The translations under genes were made by a program, and so were the position numbers. DNA of 5,461 nt, taken from Bacteroidota bacterium (GTDB lineage: Bacteria; Bacteroidota; Bacteroidia; Chitinophagales; Chitinophagaceae). The notes under the pieces are model-generated. The model was not told the origin of the DNA. It worked only from the letters and a program-made list of their open reading frames with translations, and did not search any database. Positions 1-5,421 of the stretch are shown piece after piece (within the stretch, counting starts at the first letter, position 1; every line of letters starts with the position of its first letter). The stretch spans positions 1 to 5,461 of the forward strand of contig JAGWTX010000190.1 in NCBI GenBank assembly GCA_028875955.1, in the 5' to 3' direction.

Positions 1-1
1 A

Positions 2-271
2 CAGTCGAAACTGCCTGACCAGTATACGGTGGATCTGTTGCTGGGTTCTTCTTTTAGCTATGCTTCCGGAACCGGTAAGCAAAGACATACCCATACGATT
101 CTGGTAAACATCAGCATCAATAACCTTTTGAATAAAAAAGACCTTATTACAGGCGGGTATGAACAGTTACGCTTTGATACGGATACGGCCGATGTTTCCA
201 AATTTCCCAACAAATATTATTATGCCTCAGGACTAAATTTCTCTGTCAGTCTGCAATACCGGATTCAATGA
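2..271 (+). CDS. TonB-dependent outer-membrane receptor, C-terminal end (5' end outside window)
   Basis: This is the last 89 codons of a gene that starts before the window; the frame is open from base 2 to the TGA at 269-271. The translation has the look of the final beta-strands of a Bacteroidota TonB-dependent receptor. It contains a strand with alternating residues (HTHTILVNISINNLLNKKD), then a loop with GGYEQLRFD, then FPNKYYYASGLNFSVSLQYRI. The 'NNLLNKKDLITGGYEQ...FPNKYYYASG' pattern is common at the end of receptors with an N-terminal carboxypeptidase-like regulatory domain. Such receptors import ligands across the outer membrane using TonB energy. The usual terminal aromatic residue is replaced by ...YRIQ. 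The ligand cannot be told from this fragment. The downstream DUF5689 lipoprotein gene supports the call, since the two kinds of gene are often neighbours. The GTG at 29 is internal, not a start. Confidence 0.8.
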   Translation, partial: QSKLPDQYTVDLLLGSSFSYASGTGKQRHTHTILVNISINNLLNKKDLITGGYEQLRFDTDTADVSKFPNKYYYASGLNFSVSLQYRIQ

Positions 272-342
272 ATGAACAGATCACAAAACGGTTGAAACGG
301 TCCCCCTTTTTGATAAAAAATTCTTTAGATCAATTGTCATGA
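268..342 (+). CDS. Possible 24-codon coupling/leader ORF bridging receptor and lipoprotein genes
   Basis: An ATG at 268-270 overlaps the receptor stop codon as ATGA, and the frame runs 24 codons to a TGA at 340-342. That stop overlaps the lipoprotein start as ATGA again. The peptide begins MNEQITKRLKRSPF, is rich in Lys/Arg in its first half, and has no domain or signal peptide that I recognise. The arrangement would let ribosomes pass from the receptor gene to the lipoprotein gene by two stop-start reinitiations, bridging a gap that lacks a visible ribosome binding site. It is short enough to be open by chance, so coding status is uncertain. Confidence 0.25.
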   Translation: MNEQITKRLKRSPFLIKNSLDQLS

Positions 343-1688
343 AAAAAAATCCATTTGTAAAGGTATTACCCAAATCATTTTTGTTTCTGATGGTGTTTTT
401 TTTATCCTGTCAGAAAAATTGGGATGAACCACCGGTTTATACTGGCCCGGATGAGACCGCCAATTTTACCATAGGTGCATTACGGCTGATGCATTTCCCC
501 GGTAATTTCGAAAAGATCACTGAAGACAGGTTTATTGAAGGAATCGTGGTGGCCGATGATCAGTCAGATAATTTTTACAAATCGGTCCTGATCCAGGACA
601 GTACGGGTGCCATCACCCTTCGATTGGATGGGTTTGGCTTATATGCCGATTATCCGGTTGGCAGAAAACTGCTCGTGAAGTTGAAAGGATTATGGCTGGG
701 GGATTATGGGAATATGCTGCAACTGGGTATTGGGGTCGACCGGTCCAATCAGGTTTATCCGGAACTGCTGCCCATACCCAAACCCTTATTCGGCCGTTAC
801 CTGGTTCCCAAATCTTTGCAAAATAGCTTGGCTCCCGTAAAAGTGACCATAGCTGACCTGTCCGATTCTCTTCAGGGTTGTCTGATTGAATTGGCAAACA
901 TGGAGTTCACACCAAATGATACGGCAAAACCATTTGCAGATGCGGTTAACCAGGTATCGGTTAACCGGACAGTCAAATCCTGCGACGGACAAAGTATTTA
1001 TTTGCGAACCAGTGGTTTTGCCAGATTTGCCGGTATCAAAACACCCAGGGGCAATGGAAGGATCACGGCCATTTATTCGGTTTTTAATACGGCCAAACAA
1101 CTGATTATCCGGGATACTTCTGATCTCCAGATGACAGGTCTGCGCTGTACCGGTACCCAGGCAAAACAAATATTTTCAGAAGATTTTGAACACAGTACCC
1201 CCGGGATTCCCATACAAATTGCCGGTTGGAAAAACCTACCAGAAACCGGTGATGTTTATTACAGCGGCAAGTCATTCAATGGAAACAATTATGCAGAAAT
1301 CAGCGCTTTTGCAACGGGAAAACCTACCGTGATTTCCTGGCTGGTACTCCCCAGGATCGACCTGAATAATTCAACGGATGAGGTGTTGTTTTTTGATTCA
1401 AAGGATGGATTTGACAACGGGGGGGATTTGCAGTTGTTGGTATCTTCCAATTATGATGGGAGTGAGGCACCCTGGAAAGCAAGGTGGACAAATCTCAAAC
1501 CAGTTTTTTCCAAAGGTTCGGTATCGGGTATTGCCGCCAACTGGGTCAGTTCCGGAAAAATATCCCTGAAGGGCCTTTCTGGCAAGGTTTCCCTGGCTTT
1601 TCGGTATGAAGCTGCAGACCCCATTGAAATACCGCTTAAAAAAACAACCCTGTTTCAATTGGATAATATCCGAATCCTGGGAAACTAG
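339..1688 (+). CDS. DUF5689-type lipoprotein with C-terminal choice-of-anchor-J-like domain
   Basis: This 449-residue protein is probably a surface or periplasmic lipoprotein. Residues 1-23 form a lipoprotein signal peptide: a KK start, a hydrophobic run FLFLMVFFLS, and a lipobox-like FLS-C with lipidated Cys24. The lipobox has Phe at -3, which is slightly unusual. Residues about 42-265 resemble DUF5689, with an OB-fold-like stretch (ITEDRFIEGIVVADDQSDNFYKSVLIQD, then ITLRLDGFGLYADYPVGRKLLVKLKGLWLGDYGNMLQLGIG) and a second part around CLIELANMEF. Residues about 277-448 resemble a choice-of-anchor-J beta-sandwich: FSEDFE near the start, GWKNL, then ISWLVLPRIDL, LFFDSKDG, and a closing FQLDNIRILG strand. 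The gene lies directly after a TonB-dependent receptor gene, so a role as the receptor's surface partner for capturing a substrate or attaching to it is inferred. The substrate is unknown. The start at 339 is set by the signal peptide. No Shine-Dalgarno sequence is visible, as is usual in this phylum. Confidence 0.82.
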   Translation: MKKNPFVKVLPKSFLFLMVFFLSCQKNWDEPPVYTGPDETANFTIGALRLMHFPGNFEKITEDRFIEGIVVADDQSDNFYKSVLIQDSTGAITLRLDGFGLYADYPVGRKLLVKLKGLWLGDYGNMLQLGIGVDRSNQVYPELLPIPKPLFGRYLVPKSLQNSLAPVKVTIADLSDSLQGCLIELANMEFTPNDTAKPFADAVNQVSVNRTVKSCDGQSIYLRTSGFARFAGIKTPRGNGRITAIYSVFNTAKQLIIRDTSDLQMTGLRCTGTQAKQIFSEDFEHSTPGIPIQIAGWKNLPETGDVYYSGKSFNGNNYAEISAFATGKPTVISWLVLPRIDLNNSTDEVLFFDSKDGFDNGGDLQLLVSSNYDGSEAPWKARWTNLKPVFSKGSVSGIAANWVSSGKISLKGLSGKVSLAFRYEAADPIEIPLKKTTLFQLDNIRILGN

Positions 1689-1747
1689 CCATTCTGTAAA
1701 AATTTCCTGTCAAAATACGAGGGGTAAAGCCGGATATAGCCTCATTC

Positions 1748-1799
1748 TTGTCATCCTGTCAGCAATTCAGGGTTTGGTATTTTCTTTGCGTGTTGGCAC
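1748..1799 (+). promoter_or_regulatory. Candidate promoter region of htpG (GG-N10-GC, sigma-54-like; TGTCA repeats upstream)
   Basis: Within the 125-base gap before htpG, TTGG at 1774-1777 is followed by TTGC at 1786-1789. The GG (1776-1777) and GC (1788-1789) are exactly ten bases apart, matching the -24/-12 geometry of sigma-54 promoters. The -12 side is good, and the -24 side (TTGGTAT against TTGGCAC) is partial. Transcription would begin near 1801, about a dozen bases before the start codon. TTGTCA (1748-1753) and CTGTCA (1756-1761) form a short direct repeat just upstream, and another CCTGTCA lies at 1706-1712. A competing reading is the Bacteroidota -7 box TAnnTTTG, matched imperfectly by TTTCTTTG at 1781-1788, but no good TTTG box sits at the proper -33 distance. 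Confidence 0.35.
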
Positions 1800-1813
1800 T
1801 CAAATCAAGTATT

Positions 1814-3685
1814 ATGCAAAAAGGTCAGATACGCGTTCAAACAGAGAACATTTTCCCCATCATTAAAAAATTCCTGTATAGTGATCATGAAATCTTTCTT
1901 CGTGAGTTGGTTAGCAATGCCGTGGATGCTTCCCAGAAACTGAAGACCCTGTCTTCAATCGGTGAGGCAAAGGGTGAGCTGGGAGAGTTACGGATTGATG
2001 TGGTGCTGGATGCCAAAGAAAAAACCCTGAGTATCATTGACCGGGGTGTGGGTATGACCAGTGAGGAAGTTGATAAGTACATAAACCAGGTAGCTTTCAG
2101 CGGCGCTGAAGAGTTCATGGAAAAATACAAGGATGCCAATATCATCGGGCATTTCGGACTGGGTTTTTACAGTTCATTTATGGTGAGTGATAAAGTGGAA
2201 ATATTCACCAAAAGCCATAAGGAGGGAAGCGGGGTTTACTGGAGCTGTGATGGTAGCCCTGAGTTTGAATTATACGACGTGGATTATGATCAGCGCGGAA
2301 CCAAGATCGTGCTCCATGTAAATGAAGAGAGCAAAGAATTTCTGGAAGCCGGTAGAATCAAATCCATACTGGACAGGTTTTGTAAGTTTTTACCGGTTCC
2401 GATTTATTTCTCTGAAGCAGGAGAAAAAAAGGAAGGAGAAGAAGCCAAAGAAGAAAAACCGATCAACAATACGGATCCGATCTGGATCAAAAAACCTTCT
2501 GAATTAAACAAGGAGGATTATGAGAAGTTTTACAAGGAACTCTATCCCTTTAACGAGACACCCTTGTTCTGGATACACCTGAATGTGGATTATCCATTTA
2601 ACCTCACAGGTGTGCTGTATTTCCCCAAGATCAAACAGAGTTACGAGATCCAGAAGGATAAGATCCAATTGTATTGTAACCAGGTATTTGTAACCGATGA
2701 GGTGAAAGATATCGTACCTGAATTCCTCATGTTATTACAGGGTGTGATCGATAGTCCGGATATCCCATTGAACGTAAGCCGTAGCTATTTGCAGGGAGAT
2801 CCGAATGTGAAAAAGATCAATGCACATATCACCAAGAAAGTGGCAGATAAACTGGATGAGATCTTCCGTACAGAAAGAAGTTCTCTCGAAGAAAAATGGG
2901 AGAGTCTCGGTTTGTTTGTCAAGTATGGAATGATGACCGATGATAAATTCCTGGAAAAAGCCAATAAGTTCCTGGTGATGGAAGACACCACCGGTAAGTT
3001 CCATACGCTGGAGGAATACAAAATGGCAACCGAAGCCCTTCAGAAAAACAAGGAAGGAAAACAGGTTATCCTTTATACAACAAATCCGGTTCAGCAGGAT
3101 GCCTATATTCAGGCTTGTACTGCCAAAGGTTTCACTGTGGTAAAAATGGAAACCCTGGTGGATGCGGCTTTTATCAACACCATGGAAATGAAGTGGGAGA
3201 ATGTGACTTTTGTGCGGGTGGATGCGGATATCGTAGATAACCTGATCGACAAACAGGATGCCGCCGAAACTATTTTAAACAAGGATGAAGAAACCAAACT
3301 CAAAGACTTATTTACCATACAGATCTCAGACCTGCATGTGACAACGGAAGTAAAAGGATTAAGTCCGGATACGGCACCGGTTGTTGCTACCCGTCCGGAA
3401 TTTATGCGCCGGATGAAAGACATGGGTGCGGTAGGAGGTGGTATGACTGCGTTCTATGCGCAGATGCCGGATGAAGTGACTTTAACCGTAAACGGGAATC
3501 ACCCGATTTACCAGACCCTGCTTAAGATTGAGAATGAGGAATTACAAAAGAAGCAGGTAAGAAACCTGGCCGATCTTGCCCTTTTGTCCCAGGGTTTGTT
3601 GAAAGGGAATGAACTTACCAGTTTTATCAACCGGTCTGTTGAACTGATGCAAGGAGAAACCAGGGAACAGGTTGCAGCAGAATAA
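1814..3685 (+). CDS. htpG: Molecular chaperone HtpG (bacterial Hsp90)
   Basis: This encodes the cytosolic ATP-dependent Hsp90 homologue, which as a dimer helps client proteins fold or stay active under stress. From the ATG at 1814 the product has 623 residues, essentially the E. coli length. The frame extends upstream to a TTG at 1748, but those 22 codons do not resemble the family, whereas MQKGQIRVQTENIFPIIKKF is its usual start. The N-terminal GHKL ATPase domain (about 1-220) has the catalytic Glu31 and Mg-binding Asn35 in ELVSNAVDA, DRGVGM at 76-81, the lid motif GHFGLGFYSSF at 112-122, and GTKI near 162-165. A short charged linker (about 203-216, GEKKEGEEAKEEKP) leads to the middle domain. 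That domain carries the catalytic loop DSPDIPLNVSRSYLQ (313-327) with Arg323 and Gln327. The dimerisation domain covers roughly 480-623, and no eukaryotic MEEVD tail is present. The gene appears to be transcribed alone, with its own promoter region and a terminator. Confidence 0.97.
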   Translation: MQKGQIRVQTENIFPIIKKFLYSDHEIFLRELVSNAVDASQKLKTLSSIGEAKGELGELRIDVVLDAKEKTLSIIDRGVGMTSEEVDKYINQVAFSGAEEFMEKYKDANIIGHFGLGFYSSFMVSDKVEIFTKSHKEGSGVYWSCDGSPEFELYDVDYDQRGTKIVLHVNEESKEFLEAGRIKSILDRFCKFLPVPIYFSEAGEKKEGEEAKEEKPINNTDPIWIKKPSELNKEDYEKFYKELYPFNETPLFWIHLNVDYPFNLTGVLYFPKIKQSYEIQKDKIQLYCNQVFVTDEVKDIVPEFLMLLQGVIDSPDIPLNVSRSYLQGDPNVKKINAHITKKVADKLDEIFRTERSSLEEKWESLGLFVKYGMMTDDKFLEKANKFLVMEDTTGKFHTLEEYKMATEALQKNKEGKQVILYTTNPVQQDAYIQACTAKGFTVVKMETLVDAAFINTMEMKWENVTFVRVDADIVDNLIDKQDAAETILNKDEETKLKDLFTIQISDLHVTTEVKGLSPDTAPVVATRPEFMRRMKDMGAVGGGMTAFYAQMPDEVTLTVNGNHPIYQTLLKIENEELQKKQVRNLADLALLSQGLLKGNELTSFINRSVELMQGETREQVAAE

Positions 3686-3709
3686 TTAGAAATTTTAAAT
3701 ACTTCATTC

Positions 3710-3741
3710 AGGCTGTTTATCGAAAGATGGGCAGCCTTTTT
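3710..3741 (+). terminator. Intrinsic terminator of htpG
   Basis: This element lies 24 bases after the htpG stop codon. AGGCTG (3710-3715) pairs with CAGCCT (3732-3737), TTT (3716-3718) makes three G-U wobbles with GGG (3729-3731), and ATC (3719-3721) pairs with GAT (3726-3728). Together they close a GAAA tetraloop (3722-3725) with an unbroken 12-pair stem. A T5 run (3737-3741) follows. The wobble pairs become A/C mismatches on the other strand and there is no T-run there, so it should act on + strand transcripts only. Confidence 0.88.
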
Positions 3742-3778
3742 CATTTTATGCAAACACGTAATCCGGAATAGCCACGAA

Positions 3779-3793
3779 AAGACGGATCGTCTT
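3779..3793. promoter_or_regulatory. Perfect 15-bp hyphenated palindrome (candidate operator) before the reductase gene
   Basis: AAGACG-GAT-CGTCTT is a perfect 6-bp inverted repeat with a 3-base centre, 43 bases before the reductase start codon. It is not followed by a T-run, so it is not a terminator. Its size and symmetry suit a dimeric regulator site. A TTGATT (3792-3797) and a TATAAA (3811-3816) lie just downstream, but their 13-base spacing is too short for a standard sigma-70 promoter. The actual promoter is not clear. Confidence 0.3.
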
Positions 3794-3836
3794 GATTTCA
3801 GTTTTAAAAATATAAATCAAATGGTAACTTCAGCGG

Positions 3837-4892
3837 ATGATTGAAGAAAGGGATCCGTTTTTTTCATTTCGTATACAGGAAGTGATTCAGGAGACCCCTG
3901 ATACAAAATCCTTTGTATTGACGCCACCTGCGGCAGGGTCTGTGCTCTGTTTATCGGGACAGTTCCTGACATTCCTGTTCCGGAACCGAAAGGGGGAGGA
4001 GGTGAGAAGAAACTATTCTGTTTCCTCCTCACCCGAACTGGGAGATCCCATTAGGATTACCGTAAAAAGGATTCCCAACGGTGAGTTCTCCCGTCAATTG
4101 TTTGATCATGCCCAACCGGGTGATATCCTGAAAACGATCGGGGCTTCTGGATTTTTCACCCTTCCACAGGGAAAGGAGATGCCCGCATCACTTTTCTTCT
4201 TTGCTGCCGGAAGCGGGATCGCTCCGGTATTTTCACTGATCAAAACAGCGTTGCATCAGGATCCCCTTGTGAAAATTGTTTTGATTTATAGCAACCCTTC
4301 TGAATCCCATACCATTTTTTATCAGGATCTGAAGTCATTGCAACAGGCGTATCCTGACAGGTTCCAAATCGAATTTCTTTTCAGTGATGCGGTTCGGATT
4401 CGGAATCGGAGGTTGGGAATCGATTTGTTGGAAAAATTATTGTTGCAATACCAGGTATATCAAAATCCGGGCACCTTATTTTATTTGTGTGGTCCTTTTG
4501 AGTATATGAGAATGATCACGATTGTGCTCAGGAACCAGGGATTTCCGGCTGCCAATATCCGGAAAGAGATTTTCGAGATTCACCCACCGGTACAAAAAAC
4601 TGTACCACCCGACCAGGACAGACATACGATTCATTTATTGCTCAGGGATCAGGAGATCAGCTTTGATACCCAGTATCCCGAAACGATTTTGCAAACAGCA
4701 AAGAGATTACATATTTCCCTCCCCTACAGTTGTGAAGCCGGGCAATGCGGTACTTGTGCAGCCACCTGTTTATCAGGGAGGGTATGGATGTTTAAGAATG
4801 AAGTGTTACTGGAGGAAGAGATGGCTCAGGGCAGGGTACTGACCTGCACGGGTTTTGCAGTTTGGGGTGATGTTACCATCAAATATTTCTGA
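3837..4892 (+). CDS. FAD- and 2Fe-2S-containing ferredoxin-NAD(P) reductase-like protein (PaaE-like class)
   Basis: This is a 351-residue cytosolic flavo-iron-sulfur reductase that moves electrons from NAD(P)H through FAD to a plant-type 2Fe-2S centre and on to a partner protein. The FAD-binding barrel (about 8-110) shows R58-N-Y60-S61 (the RxYS motif), the strand ITVKR (74-78) and G82-x-x-S85. The nucleotide domain (about 115-245) shows GSGIAP at 125-130 and YLCGP at 216-220. The C-terminal ferredoxin domain (about 262-351) carries Cys299, Cys304, Cys307 and Cys337, a CX4CX2CX29C set complete for cluster ligation. The domain order FAD-NAD-2Fe-2S matches PaaE, the reductase of phenylacetyl-CoA epoxidase, and related oxygenase reductases. 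No paaABCD-type or other oxygenase gene is in the window, so its partner and pathway are open and no gene name is given. The start at 3837 places the first FAD strand (FSFRIQEVIQET) as in relatives. The gene is separated from htpG by a terminator. Confidence 0.88.
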   Translation: MIEERDPFFSFRIQEVIQETPDTKSFVLTPPAAGSVLCLSGQFLTFLFRNRKGEEVRRNYSVSSSPELGDPIRITVKRIPNGEFSRQLFDHAQPGDILKTIGASGFFTLPQGKEMPASLFFFAAGSGIAPVFSLIKTALHQDPLVKIVLIYSNPSESHTIFYQDLKSLQQAYPDRFQIEFLFSDAVRIRNRRLGIDLLEKLLLQYQVYQNPGTLFYLCGPFEYMRMITIVLRNQGFPAANIRKEIFEIHPPVQKTVPPDQDRHTIHLLLRDQEISFDTQYPETILQTAKRLHISLPYSCEAGQCGTCAATCLSGRVWMFKNEVLLEEEMAQGRVLTCTGFAVWGDVTIKYF

Positions 4893-4893
4893 T

Positions 4894-4954
4894 CTGTTCC
4901 TCCATGCCTCCGTTTGATATATTTTCTCACAGAGGCACAGAGGCACAGTTTTTT
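4894..4954 (+). repeat. Imperfect 20-bp inverted repeat of octamer units plus T6 (possible terminator or dispersed repeat)
   Basis: This begins one base after the reductase stop codon. The left arm at 4894-4913 (containing CCTCCATGCCTCCGT) pairs with the right arm at 4929-4948 (ACAGAGGCACAGAGGCACAG) at 16 of 20 positions around a 15-base loop, and TTTTTT follows at 4949-4954. Position and T-run suit a rho-independent terminator for the reductase gene. The right arm is itself a tandem repeat of CACAGAGG (about 2.6 copies, 4928-4948), and the left arm is a diverged CCTCCATG/CCTCCGTT pair. An octamer make-up like this is unusual for an ordinary terminator and suggests a repeat element that happens to sit here. 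Confidence 0.6.
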
Positions 4955-4982
4955 GACCCTATATTTTCAGTAATTATACCTA

Positions 4983-5011
4983 TTTGATGCTCTTTTAAAT
5001 AAACTACTTTG
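4983..5011 (+). promoter_or_regulatory. Possible Bacteroidota-type promoter of the GxxExxY gene
   Basis: TTTG at 4983-4986 and TACTTTG at 5005-5011 resemble the -33 (TTTG) and -7 (TAnnTTTG) boxes of Bacteroidota vegetative promoters. The -7 box has one base fewer than consensus between TA and TTTG. Transcription would start roughly 15 bases before the ATG at 5032. The region is AT-rich, so a chance match is possible. Confidence 0.3.
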
Positions 5012-5031
5012 GAGTTCTAATCATATATATA

Positions 5032-5421
5032 ATGCATGAAAATGAAATTACAGGTATAGTCGTTTCGGTCGCCTATGAGATACATTCCAAATTGGGGCCA
5101 GGTTTGTTTGAGTCTGTATATGAAACCATCATGGAAAACGAACTTGTCAATACCCATCATTTACAGGTAGTCCGGCAGTTTCCCATACCACTCATCTGGG
5201 ATAACACGAAAATGGAAATGGGTTTCCGGGCTGATTTGCTGGTGGAAAATAAAGTGTTGCTGGAATTGAAATCTGTTGAATCTATTGCACCGGTTCATTA
5301 CAAACAATTGCTAACCTATCTGCGTCTGTCTGGAATAAAATTGGGTCTGCTGATAAATTTCAATGAGGCATTGATAAAAACAGGTATTAAAAGAGTAATC
5401 AATGGGCATATAGAGAACTGA
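5032..5421 (+). CDS. GxxExxY family protein (PD-(D/E)XK nuclease-like)
   Basis: This is a 129-residue soluble protein of the GxxExxY family, common in Bacteroidota and of unknown function. The name-giving motif is seen as G24-LF-E27-SV-Y30, after an N-terminal helix (HENEITGIVVSVAYEIHSKLGPG). A nuclease-like core follows: FRADLLVENKVLLELKSVE supplies Asp68, Glu78 and Lys80 in the D-x9-E-x-K arrangement of PD-(D/E)XK folds. HYKQLLTYLRLSG then supplies Gln92 in the QxxxYL helix, and the strand KLGLLINFN closes the core. All of these residues are intact and the length is normal, so the gene appears whole. Nuclease activity is inferred from the fold, not shown. It stands alone after the reductase gene, 139 bases away, beyond the octamer inverted repeat. 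The ATG at 5032 is the only start that keeps the full N-terminal helix; no Shine-Dalgarno sequence is visible. Confidence 0.9.
   Translation: MHENEITGIVVSVAYEIHSKLGPGLFESVYETIMENELVNTHHLQVVRQFPIPLIWDNTKMEMGFRADLLVENKVLLELKSVESIAPVHYKQLLTYLRLSGIKLGLLINFNEALIKTGIKRVINGHIEN

Noticed and set aside
613..1169. Minus-strand open frames of 94 and 127 codons opposite the lipoprotein gene
   Set aside because: They lie fully antisense to a well-supported gene and their translations show no domain, signal or motif.
1719..1743. GAGG...CCTC as a terminator hairpin after the lipoprotein gene
   Set aside because: The stem has only four pairs and no T-run follows.
1793..1809. TTGGCAC at 1793-1799 as a perfect sigma-54 -24 box
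   Set aside because: The -12 position ten bases on (1807-1808) is AA rather than GC, and transcription would begin inside the coding region.
1748..1813. A 22-codon upstream extension of htpG from a TTG start
   Set aside because: The extra residues do not resemble the HtpG N-terminus, the family normally begins MQKG at the ATG at 1814, and the extension would overlap the likely promoter.
3821..3844. A 7-codon mini-frame (MVTSADD) whose stop overlaps the first codons of the reductase gene
   Set aside because: It is too short to judge, without a visible ribosome binding site, and easily due to chance. Coupling cannot be shown from sequence alone.
4522..4842. A 106-codon + strand frame inside the reductase gene
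   Set aside because: It overlaps the ferredoxin domain in another frame, and the reductase frame carries all the conserved cysteines.
4928..4948. The CACAGAGG tandem repeat as the start of a CRISPR array
   Set aside because: The repeats are 8 bases long and contiguous, without spacers, and no cas gene is near.
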